From Hortaea werneckii (taxonomy: Eukaryota > Ascomycota > Dothideomycetes > Mycosphaerellales > Teratosphaeriaceae): 64,000 bases of DNA. The notes beneath the pieces are model-generated. The model was not told the DNA's origin, made no database searches, and was given only the letters and a program-made list of their open reading frames with translations. The position numbers were made by a program, and so were the translations under genes. Shown piece after piece: positions 22,158 through 32,546 of this stretch (positions are counted from its first letter, which is position 1; each line of letters opens with the position of its first letter). Location of the stretch: NCBI GenBank assembly GCA_037044905.1, contig JBAOKB010000173.1:1-64000 (forward strand), read 5' to 3'.

Positions 22158-23478
22158 GATCATGTCGTTGAACCAAGGCCGGTATTCGGTTTGAGTCCAC
22201 TCCATCAGATATTGTAGTGCTGCAACCACGGCTTGTGTGTCGATTACGTTCTTGGAAGAGCCGATAGAGTAGCCAGAGAGTAGCCGAGCACCATCAACGT
22301 GATCTTCGAAAAATAGACAGGTCCAGTCATGACCTTGTACGACAAGTGCTGGTAGGACAGGTATCGATGCTGTGTCTGGCTGGCCAGCGAGAGCGAGCAA
22401 TTCGCGCAGTTTTGCAACATGTCGAATCACCCAGAGGGACAATTGCGACTGTGCCGCTCGCCATCCTTCTCCAGTGAGTTTCGTCTCAATATGCACTGCG
22501 GTTGGTGCAAATCGTATAGGTTCGTAGAGAGTGGGATTGACTGCATTTGTGTATCGAGAAAGGCTCCTTCTCTCTTCGTGAGACAAGCGGAGGCCAACTG
22601 AGAAGTCGATGCGAGAGTTTGGCTCCGCGGAGTTCTGGCGATAGTCTGCGAGCGAGAAGGCATCCGACTCTATCGAAGCGGCGGTACTGTCAGCCACCGT
22701 CAGCTCACTCAATCCTCCGAGACATTATCAGACACAGAACCCACACATTGTCACATCTAAGATCACGCGACCATCTTGAATCGCGCAAAGAGATCCTGAG
22801 TAGTGCTGTATGCACGTCACCATTCCATGCTGCTTCAGAAGCTCGCTCCGCCTCATTCTCATTTGCTTGATTGACGATACTGATGACCTCTACGCAACTT
22901 GGAGAGTTGCCGACGAGCCTGCGTTGTTCGGAGAAAAGCCTCTCCGTCAGGTCATCGTCATCGTCCAGATATGGTTGCATCGCGTCCATGTTGTCCGGGT
23001 GTATAATTCCGACTCTTAATTGACATTTCCGCAGATTTCGAGCAATCCTTTGCGCACTCTGTGGAAGTTCTCGTACAGTACCTATGCTATGTAGCATCAC
23101 TGGGTAACGAGCAAGGCTCAAACTTTCGAGACGCTTCTTTGGACTTTCGCTCCTTCGCCGTTTGGCTGCGCGGCTTTGGCTGGATGCTGTATCCGAACCA
23201 GCTGCAGATGACCGGATTGAGGAAGTGGAGGATACCGAAGGACTCGGGTGGAGTGTCCGAAATGCATTGGTAAGTGGTGCTATAGGTTGCGGACGTGGTG
23301 TGTTGGCATGGTCTGCATCTTCTGTGTCCGTGTTGGGTGTGGCCATCTCTCGCCGTCGCATGGGTGTGTGCTCCATAGTGTCACTGAGTTCGTCCAGACA
23401 ACGCTTGCGTGTCTTGCGATGCGACGATAGGCCTGGGAGATTCTCGATCCACTGTGTGATATCATTCGATCGTGCCAT
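22128..23478 (-). CDS. PD-(D/E)XK nuclease-like protein, complete copy
   Basis: Exon 1 23478-22745, intron 22744-22687 (58 nt, GTGGGT donor, GACAG acceptor), exon 2 22686-22128; 430 residues. The first half is a Ser/Pro-rich disordered linker with a basic AAKRRRSESPKKR patch (possible nuclear signal). The second half holds the core of the fungal PD-(D/E)XK nuclease-like family: NEAERASEAAWNGDVHTALL, then RIDFSV (Asp272), HIETK (Glu312-Thr-Lys314), AAQSQLSLW with the conserved Gln, and a VLPALVVQGHDWTCLFFED strand pair. Length and residue pattern fit the family. The nuclease activity is inferred; members are mostly uncharacterised. Its 3' end overlaps the preceding pseudogene by 30 bp. Confidence 0.82.
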
Positions 23479-23851
23479 GAGACTTTGCATGTTCGGGCAC
23501 GAAAGATCATTCTCAAGGTTGAGCAGCCCCCGTGGAACTGTTGACAAACAAACGGGGCGAGCCGTTTACCCCGCATTGTCTAAGCCCCACGAAAGCCGCG
23601 ACAGCGACAAGAATAGAATTGTTTTGGACTATCCTGCTCACGATCACTTAATTGCAGTTGGGCGACTGGCAAACAACGAGAGCGAGGTTTGTATCCTGAA
23701 CACCAGCACGGTGTCCTTTTTTTAAAATCGTGCAAGTGCGTAGATGTCAAGTACTCATGTCCGCAATACGTGTGCAAAATAATGGTTGCATCTAAAGCGT
23801 ATGGGTTCAGCTATGTGCATGTGCATGTGCGTTATCATCAACCATCACGCG

Positions 23852-23853
<2 letters not shown>

Positions 23854-23885
<32 letters not shown>
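23854..23885 (+). repeat. (GT)16 microsatellite
   Basis: Perfect GT run; copy A has 19 units at 1642-1679. It is the one length difference found between the copies and argues that both are physically real. Confidence 0.97.
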
Positions 23886-23888
<3 letters not shown>

Positions 23889-24315
23889 CCACTGGAGCAG
23901 GAGAGGCTTGGTCTTGCATGCTGCGGAAACGAGCATGATTCGAAGGTTATGTCAGCAGCGCATTCCTGCCAGGGCGTCACGCAGAGAAGATCGGTATAGG
24001 CTCGAAGGCGATCGACAGATGCGAGGAATCTTCAATGAATCTGGCATGCGAGCAAGCGCTGGCCGGCTTCATGTTGTTCGCGTCCATGTTTCCAGGACCT
24101 ACCCCTCACCACCAGTGTCTATGGGTAGCATGCTATGGTCGCCCCCCGCAGTAAAAAGCCAATACAACTGCGTACCGGTGATCGATCGATAGCTAGGTGT
24201 ATCCTATTGGAGCACATGACGTGTAATAAGATCTTTGTCGAATGCAACCATGGTAATGTGAGGGACACGAGTTGCTTTCGCAAGATAATCTGACTGATTG
24301 ACCCGATCCGCCCTC

Positions 24316-25826
24316 CTACCTTCTAGGGCACCATCGCCTGGCGTTGCCGCGCCCATTGAAGGGTTAATCATATATAACGACGGTGTCAAGTGTCAGATGA
24401 ACGACGGAGCGTGTCCGTATGTCTGCCGTGGAATAGGGACAATGAAATGGCACTAGCGAACCGCCCACGACTTCTCCCCCGGACAGAGACGAGGTGGCTC
24501 CGGGCGATTAAAAAAGGAGGACATTGAGCGTCAGATTTCGCAATCTTGTCGCCATGTGCGGTGTCAGCGATTCTTTGTACAGAAGGACCATTCGCAGTAT
24601 TTCGAAGTGCGGTCGACTCCCGACACCGACCGGCGAGGGATTAGCCGCGACCAGACCCAGGAGACGTGGTCACAGGTGTGGGAGAGAGCGTGCTCGCACT
24701 ACGACGAGATCCGGGCTAGCGACACCATCCGACCAGGCGAGGCAGACGAGGTCAACCCGTGGTTACGGCGTACAGGGTGGGTGCCGTATCTGGAGGGGTT
24801 TAGCAGCCGAGACATCTTGCGGTTGATCGAAGAGCCAGCCGATGACGAAGCCGCTTTGTTAAGTCAGGTCGACGAGATCGACGCCGATGTCTTCCGCGAG
24901 CAAGTAGCCGCCGTCATTTGGCACGCCGTCGCGGATGTCGCCCGCATTAGCCAGGAGACGGTGTCTCAGAGCGGCGTCATGCTGCGATTCGAAGCTATCC
25001 GTACCGAGGTGCATCAGAACATCTACCACCCGCTAGAGCCGTATCAGACCCGCGACGACATCGCCCGACAAGGCCGATACTGGCAGCAGATCGTTGTCTT
25101 TCTCGTCCGCGCCCGGCAGGAGCACGACGGGCAGGCCCCGCCGTTCAAATTCAACCGCCGACAAGATCGGGCATATCAACGCTTGATGGCTGCCGCGGAG
25201 GCGGTCGTGACCCAGAGCGACGAGAGCGATCTGTCCGACGACTCAGATGCGTCTCCCGTCGACCACAGCGATGCCGAACATGCCAGCATCCGTCGCGCTC
25301 CGCCCCCGCCGCGGCAGACACTAACCGAGCTGCAGTCGGCGTGTCTCTTGTTTTGCACCGAGCTGCTCAATCAACGGATCTACAACCGCGAGTACGACAT
25401 GGCGATGATCTGCGCACTAGCTGCGCTTGGGGTTAGTCCGACAGGCAAAGGGTTTCGCGGCCCCGACACATACCCGTCCATCTTGTCGACCGTGATCAAA
25501 GTCGCCCATTTCATCGTCGTGCAGCAAGCGGACCAGTTGGGACAGTGGGCCGACGAGAAATACAGCCCACGCGATAGCCCGATCATACTCGAGGACAGCG
25601 GGTATGAGAGTAGTGGGAGCTGTAACTCTCCCCGGCGGCGGGGCTTAAGCAGTTTCGACTGGGTGCGACGAATGATGGATGGGTTTATGGTCCGGGGGTG
25701 TAACAGCCCGATGCAGTGGATGTTGGATCTGGGGGCGTACGGGATGAAGATCGGTTTCAACACGACGTCTCCCGGGCACGTCGACTGGAGCAATGGCGAT
25801 ACACTGCAGTATAAGTCGCTCAAGTT
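24316..25826 (+). pseudogene. OrsD-domain protein, internal part, broken, copy B
   Basis: Same as 2110-3620, with the TAG at 24454-24456 and the open frame from the ATG at 24556 to 25923. Both breaks are shared with copy A, so decay came before duplication. Confidence 0.75.
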
Positions 25827-25830
25827 CTCG

Positions 25831-26012
25831 ACGCCGGGCCACTGTTCGATGTCATCCGATATTGAGAGCGCGACCTTCCGGGGTAGAGCGTGCTGCTTGT
25901 TTGTTAAGTGTCCGACGATGTGACTCGGCCATACTGCATACTGACACTCCTTGCAGATGACGACGTGCCACTCAATTGAATGAAGAAAATGCTCCGTCGC
26001 ATCGGTCGCCAT
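25831..26012 (-). pseudogene. OrsD N-terminal zinc-finger fragment, inverted, copy B
   Basis: Same as 3625-3806, starting at the ATG at 26012. Confidence 0.7.
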
Positions 26013-26465
26013 TGTCGCTATAGATTCTCTAGATACGACGACGGAAATGCCTATGGACCAAATCTACAACTTCAATCGTGTCCGTCGCTCTGTTATGTCT
26101 GCTCTGCACCTCCTGTCTCGCGATGGTAGCGTTGTCTCCGACGACGTTCATCCCCCTAACCTGCCTTACGCTTTGTGTCTTGTGTGGGGGAACCTCGCAG
26201 CTTCGATGACCCTAGCTTCGGGGCTCCTCGAGCGACGACGGCAATATCTCGACAACAACACATCTCGAAGCAAAACTTCCATACGAACATTTGTCGCATA
26301 GATCTCCTCTACAACATATTAAAATTTGGGCAATATTGAACAGCATTTATGTGTACCCTAAGTGAATCGAGTGCGCCCTGAATCGAGTGAGCCCTTGGAC
26401 CCCTTTCTTGGCACAAAATTTTGGTGAGCGCTGAATCAAGTCCTACGCCCTCGATTCGACTTATT
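26013..26465 (-). repeat. 5' flank of OrsD element, copy 2 of 3
   Basis: Diverged from copy 1 at scattered sites, with a deletion of about a dozen bases near 26232. It ends in GATTCGACTTATTTGG, 47 bp before the stop codon of the helicase, so the helicase unit abuts this element directly. Confidence 0.7.
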
Positions 26466-26511
26466 TGGATAGACAAATGGACTTTGATGGGGTTATGGGC
26501 TCTCTTATCTG

Positions 26512-29500
26512 TTACTCTTCTACCATGTATATTAAGTCCATCGCTCGGTCGCATACCCGAATTTTCTGGATCGCCTCCCCCCCTCCAAACTCGCTCGTCT
26601 TTTCGATCCACTCCATAAACTCCTCGACCCGACCGAACTTGCGTCCAAACTCCTCTGCGATCCACCTTCGACCTCCACTATGGCTCCAGACCCCGTAGCA
26701 AACGGGCAGCACGACGTCCGCAAACTCGCACGATCTCTCTTCCTCCGTCCGCTCCCTCTCCCGCTTGCTCGCTCGCTCGCATATCCCCTGTGGGTTTAGA
26801 CACCAGAAACATGCCTTGTACGGCTGAATCCATTCTTTGCCGCTGGCCCGTATCCGCTCTCGGACCTCTCGCTTCGCCTGGAACACCTCCTGTCGCCTGC
26901 GGCACTCCCGGAACGGATGCTCCCAATGGTCTCCGACCATTCGACATAGCCCGCACATCCCCTGGATGGCGGCCAAATGCTCCCGGTATCGCGACACCTC
27001 CCTCTCTTGCCGAACTCTCTCCGTATCGATCGCATCGAGTCCGCTACTCTGCTGGGCGAACTCCCGACGTTCGTCTTCCTCTTTGCCCAGCCCTATCGTC
27101 CCTTGCTCGTTGCCTGACCCTGTTCCTGCCTCCGCTCGACCCCCAACCCGCTTCGCACACACATCGCATTCTACCTCGCCCTCTCGGCATCCCTCTCGAT
27201 CTTGATCGGAGTCGAGCCACTCCTGTAGCGACTTTCGGTCGCACTGCTCGCTGCGTAAGTACTTGTGCATCGCCCGTCGCTCATGTTCCTTGCGGATGCC
27301 TGAATCAAGACTCGAGCTGCGTGTCTCCGTGACAGTGCTCTCCTTCTGGTCTTGCGCTTCCCATGTCGACGGCAACACGACTAACGAGTATGCCTTTCCG
27401 CCATCCCGCCCTGCACGTCCTGTCTCCTGAGCAAAGATGGTCGGTGAGTCGGGCTCGTTGACGTGCATGACTAGCCGCACGTGCGGATAGTCGAATCCTT
27501 CGGCAAGCGCTGTCGTCGCGACGATATACGGTTGGTCCGAGTTGCCGGTCCACTTCTCAAGGACCGCTTGCTTCTCTGCCTCGGTCCTGCTCTTGGCTGT
27601 GTATTCATCGCATTTTACCAGCGAAGCGAGCTCGGTAGCCTCCTCGCGGGTGCGCACATACAGAATGATCTTGTCACGCCCCAAATTAAACAGGACCGAG
27701 GCGCCTAGGAAGTCTCGAGCCTCGGTCGCACATTGCTGGAGCAGAGACCCTTGGCAGCTGCTTGGGTCGTTTGCCTTGCGCACCATGTAGAATAGGTTGG
27801 GCCGATTGCTAGGCGCTCGGATCGTTCTCGGACGCACTAAATGATTTCGCTCCTCAGACTCGGCCTGCATGGCCGGTGGAAGCGTGGCCGTCAGGTATAC
27901 GAACTGTGTACGGAGCACCCGGATAGCCGTAAGGTCGACCACGCTTGGCCGGTACTCGACAGCTGTGACGTTCAGATGGCACTCATCCACAACGATCCGG
28001 TCGAGCTTCTGTTGGCTGATGAGCACGCGAGCGTACTTACAGAAGTCCTTGGTCTCGGCGGCTTCAACGCTTACGACAACCAAAGGGGCGTCCCGGCGCT
28101 CCCCGGGCTGCCACTCAATGTGCTCGATCCGGAGCTTACGCATCCTCCGCATTAGGTCGCCGCGCAGTGCGATGAGGGGGAGGACAAGGACAGTGGTGCC
28201 GGCATCGGGCAGCGTGCACGGCAACATAAATAGCAGACTCTTTCCGGCGCCGGTAGGGAGGATGCAGACCACTTGCTCGGTACCGGACATGATCGTCGTG
28301 AGGGCCTGCCTCTGTTCGGCCGACTTCCACTCGAGACGATCGTCCTGGTATAGCCTCCTCGCTCCCTCCAATAAGGCGTCGGCAGACCATGGTTTCCGAG
28401 GCTTGTAGATGCCCCGGGCGACTCTCTTTAGCAGGCGAGATTCTTCCTTCGGGGCTTGTCTCTTCTTGGGCTTGAGGAGCATCTCTACCCCCCAGAAGTC
28501 TTGCCAGAGCGTCGACGCACGCAGAGCCGTCCGCACTAAGCCGTCGAAAACGTTGCCGAACGAGGCACCGATCTGGTTCGCATAGGCTCGATTGACCGTC
28601 GGCGTCGTGTGGTTGCGCTGCTTCGTCATAGCCCGGACGTCCTCATCGATCTCCTCGGCGTCCTCGTCGTCTTCGTTGGCCTCGAATGCATTGATGTGAC
28701 TCGCAAACTTGGTCTTGACGATCGCGACGGTCATCTGACGCCAATTCGCGACGTGTAAGCGTGGCACCGAAGCTCGAGCACTAGCATCTTCCAGACATTG
28801 ACTGAGTTGACCCTCACCCCAGACTTTGCCGTCCTTCTCCCACAGAAACGGGGACAGCAACGCCTGGGCGGACCGCTGCCGGAGAAACCTCTGGCGCAGG
28901 GGCAACACATACACGATGTAGTCCAGGAGGAGCTCCCCAATAGGATGGGCGAGGAAGCGGACGTTCTCCTTGAAGCGGCCGGTTTGTTGCTGGCCCTTGT
29001 GGAACTTGACGTGGATCATGACCCGGTCGTGGCAGATGGTGACGGACCGTCGGCGCTGGGTGTTTCGCCAGGTCATCTCGAAGAACTCGCTCTCCCGAAT
29101 GGGTTGACCGCCACTGATGTGGATGAGGACGCAGAGTCGCTTGAGAAACTGTTGCGTAGTAGCTTCGTACGAGGCGACCGCACTCTCCCTCCACCCGTAA
29201 CCCAGGCCGGATCGACTGTCCCGAGTAAGAAAGAGACGACACAGATGTTCCGACGCTTCGATGGCCGTTAGCAACCGATCCCGGCCGCTTTTGACTAAGG
29301 CCTGGTTGTCACGATGGTGGACAAAATTCCATCCGACCGTGTCGTTGTTCGCACTGTCCTGGAGCGCCCAGGCCCGCATGGACGGGACGTCTTTGATGCC
29401 CAACATGAGGTCGGCGTACAGTAATCGTCGGCAGTCGCGATACTCCGACTCGAGCAAGGCAGGCACCTGATCCATATGGAGCTCGGTATCCTCGTACGTT

Positions 29501-31056
29501 AGCACCTGTTCGCTCTCGTCCCAGAAAGCCTCGTGCTCTCCGACGGTGTCCTTAGACACGCGGAAAAGCAGCAGCCGCCAGCGAAGGATCTCTCCCATCG
29601 GTGTTTCGACAGTTTGCTGCAGATACCTCTCGCAGTACTGCTTCACCGACTCTAGCGTCCTCTGTTGACCGGCTCGCTCCTTCCGAGCACTGTCGTAGAA
29701 GATGAGCAGCTGGACTACCCAGATGATGGCAGACAAGTTGCTGTTGAAGTTGCCTGGCTCTAGCCATCCTTGTGTCGACGGCTTAATGCTAAGCATGGCG
29801 CAGAAGCTAAGGAGGGGCGAGCTGTATCGTTGAGAGCCTGTGTCCTGGGTAATGAGAAGCATCCAGAACTCAAGCAAGCGGCTCTTTAACTCGTCGTGCT
29901 TGGTCTCATCCTCGTCGGCGATGTTATTCTTAGCGAGTGTGCAGGCGGCCGACCAGACGTCGAGCTGCTCCTGTGTCGGGCTCACATGATCCTCGGGCCT
30001 AAGACAGTCCTCTCCCGACTCTGCACTAAAGAAGTAGTCGTCCCTTGCGACGATCCTATCAAAGTACGCGAGGGCTCTCTTTGCTATAGAGAAGTATTTC
30101 TTAAGCGACCCCGGCTCCTTGTACTGGTCGAATGGACGGATCTTGCCAAAAGACTCCGTCTGCGACGACTGGAAGCGACTAAGGACGACTCGGCACGGCC
30201 AGGTAAGCATACAGTCTTCCCCGTCGAAACACCAGCTGTGCGCTTCTTGTAACATGGACTCGGCTGCTTCGGTAATGCGGGGCAGGTAGCTACTATCGTT
30301 CTCGCGAGGAGGTAGAGCAGTCGCTGCGTAAATCTCGTCTTTCTGGAGGCCCTGCAGGTGATCTACAATGCCAGTCTCTCTTAGCCATGGCACAACAGTC
30401 GAGCGATGGTCGCCAAAGCCTCGCACTCGGTTGGCGTCATGAACGGCATCATGCTCAGCCTGAGCGATGTCCTCCATCTGGGTTTGGAAGAAAGCGTCGC
30501 GCTGGTCAATATCTCGGGGAGCGGGAATGTTGGCGACGTCTGCTTGGACCTCAAAATATCGCTGCCATTTTCCCGTCTTAAAGAAGCGTTGGCAGGCGAC
30601 GTTGTGGGTCCACAGCTTGTTCGGCGTGTGAGCTTGTTTCAATAGTGAATTCCCACCTCGTTTCTGTATGTTGACCCATCCGTGCCGCTGTTCGCAATGC
30701 TCTCTCATTCCGCGGACGGTACGACAGACATATTAACATGCGCCATTCGGCTGATGACCGGCTGTGCATCGAAGCCCGTCAAAATACACGGGGAGTGATT
30801 CGAATGGCGAGTCGGTCGGTAGAGGGTAGATGACTTCGGCCGGCGTCTGCGCAAGACTTCCGTCCTTTGCGACGGTATCGATGATCTCTCGCCGATGTAG
30901 CAAAGCGAGTCGCTTGTGGCTTGTCCGCAGGTGCTCTTTCACACTAGACGGGATAATAGCGTATTGGCATTGGGTGCAGATGACCACGCGATGTTGCGGG
31001 AGTATCTCGAGGATGGATTTAGGACTATCCATGTCGCTAGATACATTACGTTGCAC
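26512..31056 (-). CDS. OrsD-RecQ helicase of telomere-linked type, one in-frame stop
   Basis: A single frame of 1514 codons from the ATG at 31056, interrupted only by TAA at 30734-30736 in the OrsD zinc motif (NGAC-stop-YVCRT); the downstream 1398-residue frame starts at the ATG at 30708. N-terminal OrsD domain: VVICTQCQYAIIPSS with H...H, then CQRFFKTGKWQRYFEV. The middle region includes GQPIRESEFFEMTWRNTQ and a VKFHKGQQQTGRFKE stretch. The C-terminal helicase has PTGAGKS (about 935), DECH (about 1023), TAT, and QETGRAGRDG (about 1209), followed by two Cys clusters (CDRKS...CDVC; CGLCRMVGDH...CFWCLNPQG). The fusion matches fungal subtelomeric RecQ-like helicases. Paralogues have Pro or Leu at the stop codon. 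It may be a pseudogene or start at 30708. Confidence 0.82.
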
Positions 31057-31269
31057 ATATAGGCATAAAGCTACTACATACTCCTTAATGTACTTAGCGA
31101 TAAGAGAGAGTGTTCGTCGGCCTTGTGTGTAGCCGTAATTCGATGTTACACGCCGGTCGCATTTATAGACACTAGAATGGTCTGCTCCGGGCTAGCTACG
31201 GGGAAGCGCGCTGTACCTTACCTCTTCCCTACAAATCTACATTTTTCTAACACAACCTATACCGCACTT
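31057..31269 (-). promoter_or_regulatory. Upstream region of the helicase
   Basis: About 210 bp between the helicase ATG and the palindromic repeat. No defined element is visible beyond AT-rich stretches. Confidence 0.3.
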
Positions 31270-31452
31270 ATGATTCTGGGATTTCGTGAGCAGTAGAATG
31301 AAACCAATTGGAGATGGACCTCCAAGTTTCAAGAGGATTGAGGTCAGAAAAGGCAAACGAATCATCTTTTCAAACTCAAAAGAATCGTCTTCACCCCCCT
31401 TAGGGTTATACCCTAACGCTCACCAAAAATCAAACGAATCGACTCCATTCGA
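31270..31452. repeat. OrsD-element 3' segment with telomere-like palindrome
   Basis: Less mutated counterpart of 12361-12510. Contains the exact palindrome TTAGGGTTATACCCTAA (31400-31416: 7-bp arms, 3-bp spacer), followed by CGCTCACCAAAAAT and AATCGACT. The same CGCTCACCAAAAAT box, inverted, sits in the 5'-flank repeats (near 4230 and 26425). Confidence 0.75.
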
Positions 31453-31453
31453 T

Positions 31454-32071
31454 TCACTCATAGTGGTAGTGTGCAATAGCACTTACCTGACTGTGTGCTT
31501 GACTCCAGGACTGAGGGAATAATTCTGTCAGTACGTTGTTGTAGATCCCTGCTAATCCCTCGCCGGTCGGTGTCTGGAGCGACTGCACTTCGAAATACTG
31601 CGAATGGTCCTTCCGCAAAACAAATCGCTGACAGCGAACATTGCGACAATGCTGCCAAATTTGACGCTTGGTATCCTCCTTTTTTATTCGGCCTAGCCGT
31701 CCTCGTCTCTGTACAGCCGAAAATCCATGAACCTTTCGCCAATGTTCCTTTATAGTCTTTGGGTCGCGGCACACATATAAATACGCTCCGGCGTTCATCT
31801 CACATTTAATTCCGTCTTCAAATAGAGCCAATCCGTTGACAGCTACAAAGACAGAGTCGGGTACCCTAAACTTACTAGGGAACAGAGCGACGCCTGGCCA
31901 CTGTTCGATTTCATCGGATATCTATAGCGCAGTCTTTCGAGGCAGAGCATGTTGCTTGTTTGTTAAGTGTCCGACGATCTGACTTGGCCATACGGCATAT
32001 TGACACTCCTTGCAGATGACGACGTGCCACTCGCTCGAATGATGAAATTGCTCCGTCGCATCGGTTGCCAT
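31454..32071 (-). pseudogene. OrsD-domain protein, 5' part only, truncated
   Basis: One frame from the ATG at 32071: WHVVICKECQYAVWP, GHLTNKQHALPRK, TAG at 31924-31922, then EIEQWPGVALFPSKFRV, FEDGIKCEMNAGAYLYVC, IKEHWRKVHGF and RCQRFVLRKDHSQYFEV; it stops at 31454. It shows the ancestral order of the halves that are inverted in the duplicated copies, and supplies the Trp and Leu codons that are stops in the other two OrsD genes. No helicase domain follows. Confidence 0.75.
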
Positions 32072-32535
32072 CATAGCTTGAATTTTTCTAGGTCTGATAA
32101 CAAGAATGCTTGAAAACTAGGCCCTTAATTTAACCTCGTCCGTTGCGTTCTTCTCCCTACTCTGCTCCTCTTGCCTCGCAATAGTAGCAGGGTCTCCGAC
32201 AAAGTTGAACCCCTTGATCTGCCTTGCGCCTTGTCTCGCTCGTGTAGGGGAACCCTTGCAGCTTCGCTTACCCTAGCTTCGGGGCTCCTCGACCTCACCT
32301 TAAGCGACGACAGCGAGATCTCGACAACCACGCAACTCTAAGCAAAACTTCTAATACAAACGTTTGTCGCATGGATGTTCTCTACGACATATTAAAGTCT
32401 GGGCGAAATCGGACCATCTTTTGGCTAACCCTAAGTGATTCAACCAGGCCTGAATCAACCGGGCCCTCTTACCCCAGTCTTGGCAGAAATTTTGTGTTAG
32501 CGCTGAATCAACTCCATACGCAGTTGATTCGACAC
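32072..32535 (-). repeat. 5' flank of OrsD element, copy 3 of 3
   Basis: Homologous to 3807-4275 and 26013-26465, sharing CTAGCTTCGGGGCTCCTCGA, AACCCTAAGTGA and the terminal GATTCGAC. It ends about 12 bp before the stop codon of the NLR gene, so an element edge marks the 3' border of that gene. Confidence 0.7.
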
Positions 32536-32546
32536 TTATGGCTAGA

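Larger units (their letters stand above)
22213..26034. repeat. Direct duplication, copy B
   Basis: Counterpart of 1-3828, same orientation, offset 22212 before and 22206 after the GT tract. Here the sequence left of 22213 completes the nuclease-like gene. Confidence 0.95.

Noticed and set aside
1..26034. Duplication as a pure assembly artefact
   Set aside because: The 19 versus 16 GT difference and diverged flanks on the right side favour two real copies, though read-level proof is needed.
30708..30760. Intron removing the TAA in the helicase
   Set aside because: No GT...AG pair of fungal size around the stop keeps the frame, and frame and homology continue directly across it.
31400..31416. 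True telomere array
   Set aside because: Only single TTAGGG/CCCTAA units occur; there is no tandem array in the window.
26512..32071. Starship or Helitron element
   Set aside because: No DUF3435 captain, no Rep/HUH motif and no Helitron 3' hairpin were found; the only large enzyme is the OrsD-RecQ helicase.
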